The notes under the pieces were generated by a model. The model was not told where the DNA came from. It saw only the letters and a program-made list of their open reading frames with translations, and searched no databases. The position numbers and the translations under genes are program-made. A stretch of DNA of 45,144 nucleotides from Cytophagales bacterium (GTDB taxonomy: Bacteria > Bacteroidota > Bacteroidia > Cytophagales > Cyclobacteriaceae): positions 1 through 45,144 of the forward strand of contig JAKSDO010000169.1 of assembly GCA_022360055.1 (NCBI GenBank), written 5' to 3'. Numbering within the stretch: the first letter of the stretch is position 1; the number at the start of each line of letters is the position of its first letter. This document shows, in pieces, positions 18,544 through 27,071 of this stretch.

Positions 18544-19824
18544 ATGTCATTGATAATCGTTGAATCGATCCGTCCGCACATGCTTAAAAAGGAGATAATT
18601 TTAGATTCTATTTTAGGGACAGCCTTCATTATTTCCCTCATCCTTCTTTTTCAAATGGTGCGGTTTTTTGGAGAATTTAGCTTATTAGACCCCATTGGAG
18701 ATGCAATAGGCGATGTCGAAACCACCGACCTCGTTTTTTCGGAAATCAGAGAGCCCCCAAAGGTGGATAAAAATGTAGTTCTCATTAATATTGGCGAGCT
18801 TTCCAGGCGGGAGATTGCTCGGGAACTGCAAATAATCAATGATTATGGGCCTGCCGTAATCGGCATAGATAGTTATTTCTGGAGCTTAAAAGAAGATTCG
18901 ATTGGTGATTTATTATTAAACAGGTCGCTATCTGACATTGAAAATCTGGTATTGGTCAGCCAGCTCAAGTACAATAAGTTTTCCGATACATACGATTCGA
19001 TCAAGTATTCCGATCCGTTTTTTAATTTGGGAAGTACCGGTTTTGCCAATTTGGAGACCGATGCCCTGGCACAACATCAGTTTAAGGTCTGCAGATCTTT
19101 TCCGCCGGTAAAAATTGTAAACGAAGCGCGGGAGATGGCCTTTTCGGTGAAAGTAAGCGAACTGTTTGATCCGGAGAAAACCGACCGGTTTTTGGCTCGG
19201 GGAAATGATTACGAAATCATCAACTACCGCGGGAACGTTATGGACTTTGGCCAATCAAAATTCGGCGGGAGATATACGGCATTGGATGTGGAAGATGTAT
19301 TCGAACACAGGTTTCAGCCCGAACTCATCAAGGATAAAATCGTATTGTTCGGATTTATGGGTGAGGATTTCAGTGACCGATCGTGGGAAGATAAGTTTTA
19401 TACACCCTTAAACATCAAATATGCGGGCAAATCAAATCCGGATATGTTTGGTGTTGTGGTTCATGCAAATATAATTTCCATGATTTTGAACCAGGATTAT
19501 ATTGGTAAACAAAGCAAAATATCCGGTGTCGTTACCGCGTTGGTGATTTGCTTTATTACCGTTCTGATCTTCACATGGATTTACAGGCGTTTGCCTCAAT
19601 GGTACGATGGACTGACCAAAGCGATCCAGCTTGTAATCGTTTTATTAATGCTTACGGTCAACGTATTTATTTTTCATTGGTTTAATTACAAGACCAGTCT
19701 GACCCTGGCTACCATACTTATCGCCCTAACAGGCGATTCGTTGGAGATCTGCTATGGTCTCATTAAGAATTTGTTTTCGAAAAGAGGACGAAAGGCGGTT
19801 TTCAGACTTTACAAGGAATACTAA
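18544..19824 (+). CDS. CHASE2-domain membrane protein without output domain
   Basis: The protein has an N-terminal membrane segment at about residues 24-42. A CHASE2-type extracytoplasmic sensor follows at about 70-320, with VVLINIGELSRREIARELQIIN, PAVIGIDSYF, DKIVLFGFMG and the late GVVVHANIISMILNQDYI motif. Three C-terminal membrane segments lie at about 327-347, 360-381 and 385-406, ending in a short basic tail. CHASE2 domains normally feed adenylate cyclases, kinases or phosphatases; here nothing follows the last membrane helix. The output must therefore pass through the membrane helices to another protein. The best candidate is the secreted protein encoded 12 nt downstream. The start may be the ATG at 18544 (426 residues) or the one at 18580, which gives a more typical N-terminus. 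Confidence 0.87.
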   Translation: MSLIIVESIRPHMLKKEIILDSILGTAFIISLILLFQMVRFFGEFSLLDPIGDAIGDVETTDLVFSEIREPPKVDKNVVLINIGELSRREIARELQIINDYGPAVIGIDSYFWSLKEDSIGDLLLNRSLSDIENLVLVSQLKYNKFSDTYDSIKYSDPFFNLGSTGFANLETDALAQHQFKVCRSFPPVKIVNEAREMAFSVKVSELFDPEKTDRFLARGNDYEIINYRGNVMDFGQSKFGGRYTALDVEDVFEHRFQPELIKDKIVLFGFMGEDFSDRSWEDKFYTPLNIKYAGKSNPDMFGVVVHANIISMILNQDYIGKQSKISGVVTALVICFITVLIFTWIYRRLPQWYDGLTKAIQLVIVLLMLTVNVFIFHWFNYKTSLTLATILIALTGDSLEICYGLIKNLFSKRGRKAVFRLYKEY

Positions 19825-19836
19825 ATTTCATAGGCT

Positions 19837-20733
19837 ATGAAAAAAGTTATACTAACATCAGTTTTTATTTTCAAACTCGCTGCTGCATCGATTGCGCAGG
19901 ATGCAATCTTCTCCGTGATCCTCAACAGAGGCAATAATTTGATAAAAACCGAAAAAAATCAGAAGACGATTGTCCTCGGTTCGGGCCTGATGAATCATGA
20001 GGTAGTGCATGTGTCGGAAAACGGATACATAGCGCTGGTGCACGAGGTAAGCGGATCAAGTCTGGAAATTACGGAGGCAGGGGATTATAAAGTTTCGGAA
20101 TTGGAGGTCAGGCTCAAAGAGCGACCTGCCACAATATTGGCCAAGTATGGCAGATTCCTCATGAAAAAGTTGAATCCGGATGAAAATGGGAATCAAAATC
20201 TTAATGTAACCGGGGCCGTCGAAAGAGGTGATGTCGGATTGATTGAAGTTGATCTTCCAAAGATCAATGATCTTTTTGGGGATCAGGTAACTGTTTCATG
20301 GAAACAGACCGATGATATCCTGGATTATGTGGTAACTATTAAGGACAAACTTGATGATCTCATCGTTGAGAAACCGGTCACGGGCACCTCCTATACGATC
20401 GATCTAAACGGCGGGCAACTTAAGGGGGAGCGGATGATTATCGTTAATGTGCGCGCCCGGCATAACAGCGAGTTGAGGTCACCTGATTTTGGAATAAAAA
20501 GGCTTGACCTCGAGGAAAGTGAAGTAATAAGAAATGAATTTGCCAGCATAAAAATGGTAGCAAATGCCAACAATGTGGTGGATAAATTATTGATAGCTTC
20601 ATTTTTTGAAGAAAATCAGTTGTTGGCAGATGCGATCACATATTACAATGAAGCGCAATCCATCTCACCCGATCCTGACGGTTTCAATACACTCTACAAT
20701 AATTTTTTGATAAGAAACGGATTGAAAAATTAA
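19837..20733 (+). CDS. Secreted protein of unknown function, paired with the CHASE2 gene
   Basis: I do not recognise this 298-residue protein with certainty. It has a clean signal peptide ending ASIAQ (about residue 21). The first part (about 25-100) is strand-rich and carries short repeats of the kind seen in FecR-like or SH3-like secreted domains (KTIVLGSGLMNHEVVHV, GYIALVHEVSG). The middle (about 140-225) resembles a fibronectin-like beta sandwich (VTVSWKQTDDILDYVVTI). The C-terminus (about 240-298) is helical, with a TPR-like unit (FFEENQLLADAITYYNEAQSISPD). It follows the CHASE2 gene by 12 nt, so they form an operon and this protein may bind the CHASE2 domain in the periplasm. That role is inferred. 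Confidence 0.7.
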   Translation: MKKVILTSVFIFKLAAASIAQDAIFSVILNRGNNLIKTEKNQKTIVLGSGLMNHEVVHVSENGYIALVHEVSGSSLEITEAGDYKVSELEVRLKERPATILAKYGRFLMKKLNPDENGNQNLNVTGAVERGDVGLIEVDLPKINDLFGDQVTVSWKQTDDILDYVVTIKDKLDDLIVEKPVTGTSYTIDLNGGQLKGERMIIVNVRARHNSELRSPDFGIKRLDLEESEVIRNEFASIKMVANANNVVDKLLIASFFEENQLLADAITYYNEAQSISPDPDGFNTLYNNFLIRNGLKN

Positions 20734-20738
20734 GCGCT

Positions 20739-21278
20739 CTAAGCTTTTACGTGACCCCAGTTTTCGCCCGATCGAATCCTGTTGAGTTGAGTGTGGGTGA
20801 TTCCAAATCTTTTGGCGATCATCGACAGGCGGGTCTTATGTGATTTTAACAATCTTTTAATTACCCGCACATCGGCTTCCGTGAGTTTATACCCGGTGGT
20901 TCTTCTTTTTACCACTTCCGGATTTTTGTTGTTATGAGCCACTAACTCTTGCTCCGTAGCCCATCTTAAGTTGTAGATGGAGTTGTTTTGTTTGTTGTAA
21001 TCCAAATGAATTACGAAGTGTTGTTCTTTCTTGTCTTTCTTTAGAAAAGTTTCCGCTACCAGCCGGTGCACATAGTATTGTCTGGTTATTTTTTCTCCAA
21101 ACTTAACGGTTATGCATCTGTATCCGTTTACATTTCCACCCTTCAATATCCTTCCGAACTCTTTGTCGATCGCATAGCTTTTTACCCTTCCCAGGTGCGA
21201 TACTTCATATTTATCGTGCGGAAGATTAGACTCAAAATCAATTTCTTTCCAGCGTTCCGTTTTAATACTCGTTTCCAT
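20739..21278 (-). CDS. NUMOD4 / HNH endonuclease-like protein with C-terminal HTH
   Basis: This 179-residue protein has an N-terminal NUMOD4 module (W10-K-E-I, then YEVSHLGRVKS at 24-34). An HNH_3-type nuclease core follows at about 66-108, with YYVHRLVAETFL, His91, an NKQNN motif and NLRWAT. A C-terminal helix-turn-helix covers about 131-176 (LTEADVRVIKRLL, then SMIAKRFGITHTQLNRIRSG). Such proteins resemble free-standing homing endonucleases, but the catalytic His and Asn pattern looks intact and no intron or split gene is seen next to it. It could be a selfish nuclease or a domesticated regulator. It sits 5 nt from the stop of the convergent secreted-protein gene and is alone on its strand. 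Confidence 0.86.
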   Translation of the reverse strand: METSIKTERWKEIDFESNLPHDKYEVSHLGRVKSYAIDKEFGRILKGGNVNGYRCITVKFGEKITRQYYVHRLVAETFLKKDKKEQHFVIHLDYNKQNNSIYNLRWATEQELVAHNNKNPEVVKRRTTGYKLTEADVRVIKRLLKSHKTRLSMIAKRFGITHTQLNRIRSGENWGHVKA

Positions 21279-21499
21279 ACAGGTTATTTAAAAAATAAGG
21301 TTGTTTTTGGTGAATTAAAAATGTTCTCTTTAAGAGATTCTATTTATTAAATGAAAATACGGTCAAAATAATTCCATAAATGTGAAAAACTTTAGCCAGC
21401 TTATGGATTTGGCGCGATCTCAACCGGATAAAATACAGGAACACCGGTCAATATCACCAGGAGAAGAAAACCTTTTCGCTATTTGTATGTTATTTGTTT

Positions 21500-21507
21500 T
21501 AATTTTG
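21500..21507 (+). promoter_or_regulatory. -7 box (TAATTTTG) directly before the start codon
   Basis: TAATTTTG matches TAnnTTTG and ends 4 nt before the ATG at 21512, the same spacing as at 13209-13216. It predicts a leaderless transcript. A clear -33 element at normal spacing was not found. Confidence 0.5.
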
Positions 21508-21511
21508 CCCC

Positions 21512-22036
21512 ATGATTACAATTGTCGTAGGAACAAACAGAAAGGATTCGGTCTCGTTTAAGGTTGCTTTGCACTATGCCGAAGTTTTGAAGGCGAAAAA
21601 TATAACGAATTCGATCCTGAACCTGAGGGAATTGCCCGAAGATTATATCATTTCCGCGTTGTACGAAAATATTGGAAAAAATGAGCAATTCAACAAGATT
21701 AGGGATCGAATGAATAAATCGGAGAAATTTGTTTTCGTAGTTCCCGAATACAATGGTTCTTTTCCCGGTATTTTAAAGGCCTTTATTGATGGGCTGGACA
21801 GGGCCAAGGCTCTGGCCGATAAGAAATGCGCTTTGGTAGGTTTATCAGCAGGCGACCAGGGCGCCGGACTTGCCCTGAGTCATTTTACCGATATATTGAA
21901 TTATTGCGGAACAAATGTGCTTGCCTATCGTCTAAGATTACCAAAAATCGGAGATTCCATGACTGATAGTAAAATCACCAATCAACTGTACGTATCCAAG
22001 ATTCATAATCAGGCACAAAAACTAATTGAGTTTTAG
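21512..22036 (+). CDS. NAD(P)H-dependent FMN reductase-like flavoprotein
   Basis: This 174-residue protein has the flavodoxin-like fold of the NADPH-dependent FMN reductase family (PF03358). The N-terminal strand and phosphate-binding loop read TIVVGTNRKDSVSFKVA, and the flavin-contact motif is VPEYNGSFPGILKAFIDGLD at about 77-96. Members reduce FMN, quinones, azo dyes or chromate with NAD(P)H in the cytosol; the physiological substrate here cannot be told. The gene stands alone, has a promoter that would give a leaderless message, and its stop overlaps the convergent ftsZ stop by 4 nt. Confidence 0.9.
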   Translation: MITIVVGTNRKDSVSFKVALHYAEVLKAKNITNSILNLRELPEDYIISALYENIGKNEQFNKIRDRMNKSEKFVFVVPEYNGSFPGILKAFIDGLDRAKALADKKCALVGLSAGDQGAGLALSHFTDILNYCGTNVLAYRLRLPKIGDSMTDSKITNQLYVSKIHNQAQKLIEF

Positions 22037-23571
22037 TCGACATTGTCGTGCAAAAACTTATTATTCCCAAGGATCTGATTGTCATCGTTCAAATTATACC
22101 TTGAGACATTTTTCTCCGAAGAATGTGGTATTTCTTGCAGATCAATATTCCGGCGTATATAGGCCGGAGTTTCCCATTTGTCTTTATAATCTTCTTCACG
22201 GTCGTGATTCATGTTTTTCAATCCTTTGAGTTTTTCAACGCGTTCGACGGATTGCTGTTTTAACATATTTCTTTTTGAATCCAGACTATTGTTGACCGGT
22301 TCTTCTCGCATATTGAATTCGTTATGCTGTTCTTCGCCGATTTTGTCCAACACGTTTCCGTCAAGGCCGACCGAATGATCGCTTAATTCGCCGTCATTCT
22401 CCCATTCAGGGGCGGGTTTCTCAAAAACATAGGAACGTTGATCATCAAAAAGTCCGGGCTGTTGTTGTACGGGCTTTTCGGTCTTTGTCTCCGTTTTATT
22501 TTCAAAGATGTCAATTTGTCCATCCGGTTGTTTTATCTGCTTACTTGACTCCAAATGGATCACTGTCGGTGTTCCTTTGGTCAATATTTCCGACGATTGA
22601 TGATCAAAACCTGTTGCGATCACCGTCACGCGTATGCTTTCTCCCAGACCGGCATCAATGCCATGCCCGAAGATCACCTCGGCTTCTTCACCCGCCATTT
22701 CAGAGATATAATCCGTAATCTCCGTGAGTTCATCCATTTGTAATTCTGCTTCTTCTCCCGAAATTATGGATAGCAGCACCTTTTGTGCGCCGTGAATATC
22801 TTTTTCGTTGAGAAGCGGAGAGGCGAGCGCTTCTTCGGCGGCGCGCAATGCCCTGTTTTCTCCTTCGGCCGTTGACGATCCCATAACGGCAGATCCGGAA
22901 TTGCTCATAACAGTCGTTACATCTTCGAAATCGACATTTACATAACCTGGAACCGTGATAATTTCTGCAATTCCCTTGGCGGCGGTAGTCAGGACATTAT
23001 CGGCCTGGGCGAATGCATTTCTAATCGGAAGATTGCCGTAGATCTCCCTCAGCTTGTCATTGAGAATTACGATCACCGTATCGCAGTTTTCTTTTAGCTC
23101 ATGGATCCCGGCTTCGGCCTGTTTCATTTTTTTTCTGCCCTCAAAGCCAAAGGGAGCAGTGACTATTCCTACGGTCAGGATGCCGAGCTCTCTGGAGATT
23201 TTTGCGATCACCGGGGCGGCCCCGGTTCCGGTGCCTCCACCCATGCCGGCCGTAATAAATACCATTTTGGTATCTTCGCTCAGCAGGTTGCGGATATCCT
23301 CTTTGCTTTCCAGAGCGGCATTCATGCCTTTTTCAGGGTTTGCTCCCGCTCCGAGACCTTCGGTAAGATGCGTGCCTATCTGTAGCCTGTTTGGAATAGG
23401 GCTTGTCATTAAGGCCTGCGAATCCGTATTGCATATTACAAATTCTACATCCTTGATTCCTTGGCTGTACATGTGGTTGACGGCATTGCTGCCTCCGCCA
23501 CCTACCCCAATTACTTTTATAATCGACTTGTGATGCTTGGGGATGTCGAATGAATAGTGGTTATCAGTCAT
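22033..23571 (-). CDS. ftsZ: Cell division protein FtsZ
   Basis: FtsZ is the tubulin-like GTPase that polymerises into the Z-ring at midcell. GVGGGGSNAV is at 22-31, the tubulin signature GGGTGTGAAP at 111-120 and the T7 synergy motif NVDFEDV at 212-218. The globular core ends near residue 325. A long charged and Gln/Asn/Glu-rich linker of about 170 residues follows, then the Bacteroidota-type C-terminal peptide ending NNKFLHDNVD, which binds FtsA. At 512 residues it is longer than proteobacterial FtsZ because of the linker, which is usual in this phylum. It is the last gene of the dcw operon, 33 nt after ftsA, and its 3' end overlaps the convergent FMN reductase gene. Confidence 0.98.
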   Translation of the reverse strand: MTDNHYSFDIPKHHKSIIKVIGVGGGGSNAVNHMYSQGIKDVEFVICNTDSQALMTSPIPNRLQIGTHLTEGLGAGANPEKGMNAALESKEDIRNLLSEDTKMVFITAGMGGGTGTGAAPVIAKISRELGILTVGIVTAPFGFEGRKKMKQAEAGIHELKENCDTVIVILNDKLREIYGNLPIRNAFAQADNVLTTAAKGIAEIITVPGYVNVDFEDVTTVMSNSGSAVMGSSTAEGENRALRAAEEALASPLLNEKDIHGAQKVLLSIISGEEAELQMDELTEITDYISEMAGEEAEVIFGHGIDAGLGESIRVTVIATGFDHQSSEILTKGTPTVIHLESSKQIKQPDGQIDIFENKTETKTEKPVQQQPGLFDDQRSYVFEKPAPEWENDGELSDHSVGLDGNVLDKIGEEQHNEFNMREEPVNNSLDSKRNMLKQQSVERVEKLKGLKNMNHDREEDYKDKWETPAYIRRNIDLQEIPHSSEKNVSRYNLNDDNQILGNNKFLHDNVD

Positions 23572-23604
23572 GACTAAAATATTTAAATCCGGTATTTCAG
23601 TTTA

Positions 23605-24906
23605 TTAGTAATCTTCTTTGCTGTCTAAGTCGTCGATTAACAGTCCTTTGGTTTTATCAATGATTTTTCTGAAAATATCGCTTCCTCGATCGCGTTCTTT
23701 TCTCTTGTGATTAAATACCCCCGATTTCTCCATGTACCTGTTTTCACGCTCATCGAGCGCTCTGAAACCGGAGAGCACCAGGCCAACTGCTGTCGCGTAC
23801 ATTGGTGTTTTAACAGCTTCCACCTTGCTTTTGCCCAGGTGTTCGTTCGGATATCCGACGCGGGCATCCATTCCCGTCATATATTCAAAGAGTTGTTTTA
23901 TTCCTTGAAGCTGTGATCCTCCGCCGGTGATCACGATGCCCCCCGCAAGTTTATTTTGAAATCCCGAAGTAATTACTTCCGCATGGACCAGCTCGATAAT
24001 TTCCTGCATTCTGGCTTCGATGATGTGAGATAAGTTTTTTATCGAAATTTCTTTTGGGGCCCTGTTTCTCAGACCGGGAATGGAAACGACCTCGTTCGGG
24101 CTGGCCTCTTCGGCAATGGCTTTGCCAAATTTTGTCTTCAACAGTTCCGCCTGGTGCTGCATGACCATGCAGCCCTGCTTAATATCTTGTGTAATAATAT
24201 TTCCGCCTAAAGGAATTACCGAAGTATGCCGGATGATATTTTCATAGAAAATGGCAATATCCGTAGTCCCGCCTCCTATATCTACCAGACAAACACCGGC
24301 TTCCTTTTCTTCATCGCTCAGTACCGACAGGCTGGAGGCGAGCGGTTCAAGTATGAGATTTTCAATTTCCAAACCTGCCCTTTTTACACATTTATTGATG
24401 TTGTTGATCGCATTGGTTTGAGCTGTTATTACATGAAAATCTGCTTCTAACCGCACACCCGACATCCCCACGGGATCTTTGATGCCATCTTCATAATCCA
24501 CGTAGTAATCCTGAGGCATTACATGTATGATCTCACTCCCCGGAGGAATAACAATTTTATACATGTCGTTGGTGATGCGATTAATGTCTTCAATGGTGAT
24601 TTCATCATCCGAAGAATTTCTCGTAATGCTTCCATGATGAATCGAGCTTCTGATGTGCTGACCGGCAATTCCTACATTGGTTACACGAATGTTGATGCCG
24701 GAATGATTTTCTGCTTCTTCAATGGCTTTTTCGATAGCGAAAATGGTTTTGTCAATGTTTGATACAATGCCTCTGATCACTCCATCAGAAACAGCTTTGC
24801 CCATTCCCAGTACCTCAAGTTTGCCATACTCGTTTTTGCGCCCGACGATGGCACAAATCTTAGTGGTTCCTATGTCCAGGCCGACGACGATTTTATCCTT
24901 TTCCAT
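23605..24906 (-). CDS. ftsA: Cell division protein FtsA
   Basis: FtsA is the actin-like ATPase that tethers FtsZ filaments to the inner membrane. The 433-residue protein has the phosphate-1 motif VVGLDIGTTKICAIVG near the N-terminus. The FtsA-specific 1C subdomain is at about 80-160 and the phosphate-2 motif is CLVDIGGGTTDIAIF. The adenosine motif GGIVITGGGSQLQGI comes next. After a charged stretch, the C-terminus carries an amphipathic membrane-targeting helix (DIFRKIIDKTKGLLIDDL). It lies between ftsQ (9 nt upstream) and ftsZ, the conserved order. Confidence 0.97.
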   Translation of the reverse strand: MEKDKIVVGLDIGTTKICAIVGRKNEYGKLEVLGMGKAVSDGVIRGIVSNIDKTIFAIEKAIEEAENHSGINIRVTNVGIAGQHIRSSIHHGSITRNSSDDEITIEDINRITNDMYKIVIPPGSEIIHVMPQDYYVDYEDGIKDPVGMSGVRLEADFHVITAQTNAINNINKCVKRAGLEIENLILEPLASSLSVLSDEEKEAGVCLVDIGGGTTDIAIFYENIIRHTSVIPLGGNIITQDIKQGCMVMQHQAELLKTKFGKAIAEEASPNEVVSIPGLRNRAPKEISIKNLSHIIEARMQEIIELVHAEVITSGFQNKLAGGIVITGGGSQLQGIKQLFEYMTGMDARVGYPNEHLGKSKVEAVKTPMYATAVGLVLSGFRALDERENRYMEKSGVFNHKRKERDRGSDIFRKIIDKTKGLLIDDLDSKEDY

Positions 24907-24915
24907 AATTAAAAG

Positions 24916-25683
24916 TTATTCGCAAACTATTTGATGATTAAATTTTACACTTACTCTTTCGTAGCTGTTCCAGCCTTTGGCCGGTAATATGTCTTTATAG
25001 AATATTTTTAATTTCATGAACTTTTCTTCGATATTTTCGGGTTTGCCAAATTCGACCTCCTGCTTGCTTACTTGGGTATACATTCGGATATCCCCTTTTT
25101 TATCGATGCTTAATTGTGCGATTTGCGCCTTCCAGAAAGGATCTCTTTCTATAAAATGAAGCAACTCCATGAGGCTTTTGCCGTATTCGGATTCGTACAG
25201 GCTATAAAGTTTTGCATTGTCGGCATACGCTCCGTCTATGATCAGCACTCTCGCGGTGTATCTTTTGGAAAGTGGTAAAACCTCCCCCTGGTTGCTTATG
25301 TATCTGTCATTCATCTTTTGGCTGATCAACCGGGCAATCGGCCTGCTCTGATTGATCTTTATCGTCAGGTTGCCTCCCAGATCTTTAAAGACCTCGGCAT
25401 TTTGAATGAATTTGGTTTTCAAAAGTTCTTTTTCGATCGCTCTCAGCTTCAGATCACTGAACAATTCTCCTACTATTCGTTGTTCTCCTCCATCGGTGAT
25501 AAGGTCAATGATATCACTTTCGCTGATAAAATAGTTTTTGTGCTGATTGTCGATTTCTACATGGATCGACGAACAGATTCTGGCGCCATATTGCTTTTCC
25601 ACCAGGCCGATAGAGCCAAAGATGAGGATAATCAAGCCTGCGACTTTTGTGATATTCCCTATTTTTTTCAGCTTTAACTTCAT
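24916..25683 (-). CDS. ftsQ: Cell division protein FtsQ
   Basis: FtsQ is a bitopic divisome protein that links the cytoplasmic ring to the septal synthase, with FtsL and FtsB where present. The 255-residue sequence has a short basic cytoplasmic tail and one membrane segment at about 12-29. A POTRA-like domain follows at about 35-110 (SIHVEIDNQHKNYFISESDIIDLI), then a beta domain containing the conserved ISNQGEVLPLSKRY segment. Primary sequence conservation is low in this family, so position between murC (4-nt ATGA overlap) and ftsA adds weight. Confidence 0.92.
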   Translation of the reverse strand: MKLKLKKIGNITKVAGLIILIFGSIGLVEKQYGARICSSIHVEIDNQHKNYFISESDIIDLITDGGEQRIVGELFSDLKLRAIEKELLKTKFIQNAEVFKDLGGNLTIKINQSRPIARLISQKMNDRYISNQGEVLPLSKRYTARVLIIDGAYADNAKLYSLYESEYGKSLMELLHFIERDPFWKAQIAQLSIDKKGDIRMYTQVSKQEVEFGKPENIEEKFMKLKIFYKDILPAKGWNSYERVSVKFNHQIVCE

Positions 25684-27071
25684 AGTCTTTTCTCCAGTAT
25701 TTTTTTAATCGGATCGACGAAACGGTCGATGTCTCCGGCTCCTACGGTCAGATATACCTCAGCCCTGGATCGGGAAATCGCTCCCAGTAAATCTTTGTCC
25801 GCCACAAGTCTCCTGTTTGGATTGCGCATGTTCCGGATTATTATTTGAGAGGTTATCCCTTCAAGTGGTAATTCGCGGGCCGGATAGATATCCATCATGA
25901 TTATTTCATCGGCGGCATCCAGGCTTTCCGCAAATCCATCGGCAAAATCCCTGGTGCGCGTAAAGAGATGGGGTTGAAAGATTGCCAGGACCTTTTTGTT
26001 TGGGTATAGACTTTTGACCGAGCCCAACAATGCTTTGATTTCCGACGGATGGTGGGCGTAGTCGTCGATGTAGATCAGTTCCTCTGACCTTATTTGATAT
26101 TCGAACCTCCGCTTCACGCCCTTAAACGATGACATTGCGGATTTTATATGCCCCGGATCGATTCCCAGTTGCAGGCTCACGGAAATCGCTGCAACCGCAT
26201 TTTCGATGTTGTGATAACCGGGAATTTGCAGTTTTATGCCTTGTATGGTTGCTGATTCACCCTGGTAATCAAATACAAAATCTGATCCGGATATATGTAT
26301 ATTTTCGGCTTTATTATTCCCGGCCCTCAGCGCATAGGTATGTCTGGTCACGCGATCCTTTTCGCTTGTCAGCAGGGTGTCGAGAACTTCATTTATGAAC
26401 AGATGGCCATTTGATTTCACCCGATCAATGAAATGCCGGAACGATGATTTCATTTCTTCATGATTGCCATAGATATCAAGGTGATCCGGATCTATGGAGG
26501 TGACCACCGCGATGTCCGGAGTTAATCTTAAGAAGGATCTGTCATATTCGTCCGCTTCCAATACGGCTATGGTATCGGGACCGTGATGTCCTTCAAGAAT
26601 CAGGTTGGATTCATAGCCCTGAAGTATTCCCCCCATCAGCGAAACGCTTGATTTGCCTACGGTTTTCAGGATGTGGGCGATCATAGACGAAGTGGTGGTT
26701 TTGCCATGTGTGCCCGCCACTGCCACCGAAAAAAGGTCATTGGTGATGAGCCCGAGCACTTCGGATCTTTTTAGTGTTTCAAACCCTTGAGCCAGAAGAA
26801 AGCTGTATTCGTTATGGTCTTTCGGGATTGCCGGAGTAACTACGATAAGTGCTTCCGTTCGGGAATTCAGCACCTCGACAGGAATACGGTCCACGGCGTC
26901 TTCATAATGAATTATAGCTCCTTCTTTTACAAGCTTTTGTGTGAGGGGAGTTTCGGTTTTGTCATAACCATAAACTTTTTTGCCCAAATGCATAAACCAT
27001 CTGGCAAGAGCGCTCATGCCGATCCCACCGATGCCCAGAAAGTAAACGATATGTTTGTCCTTGATTTTCAA
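25680..27071 (-). CDS. murC: UDP-N-acetylmuramate--L-alanine ligase
   Basis: MurC adds L-alanine to UDP-MurNAc in the cytosol, the first amino acid of the peptidoglycan stem. The 463-residue protein starts with the Rossmann turn FLGIGGIGMSALA at 11-23. It has the Mur-ligase P-loop GTHGKTTT at 120-127, the DEYDRSFLRL and SIDPDHLDIYGN motifs, and the C-terminal YIDDYAHHPSEI signature typical of MurC. It overlaps murG upstream and ftsQ downstream by 4 nt each. murB, which makes its substrate, is not in the window. Confidence 0.98.
   Translation of the reverse strand: MKIKDKHIVYFLGIGGIGMSALARWFMHLGKKVYGYDKTETPLTQKLVKEGAIIHYEDAVDRIPVEVLNSRTEALIVVTPAIPKDHNEYSFLLAQGFETLKRSEVLGLITNDLFSVAVAGTHGKTTTSSMIAHILKTVGKSSVSLMGGILQGYESNLILEGHHGPDTIAVLEADEYDRSFLRLTPDIAVVTSIDPDHLDIYGNHEEMKSSFRHFIDRVKSNGHLFINEVLDTLLTSEKDRVTRHTYALRAGNNKAENIHISGSDFVFDYQGESATIQGIKLQIPGYHNIENAVAAISVSLQLGIDPGHIKSAMSSFKGVKRRFEYQIRSEELIYIDDYAHHPSEIKALLGSVKSLYPNKKVLAIFQPHLFTRTRDFADGFAESLDAADEIIMMDIYPARELPLEGITSQIIIRNMRNPNRRLVADKDLLGAISRSRAEVYLTVGAGDIDRFVDPIKKILEKRL

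Noticed and set aside
20739-21278. Group I intron around the HNH gene
   Set aside because: No split host gene or intron core was visible; both flanking genes are complete.
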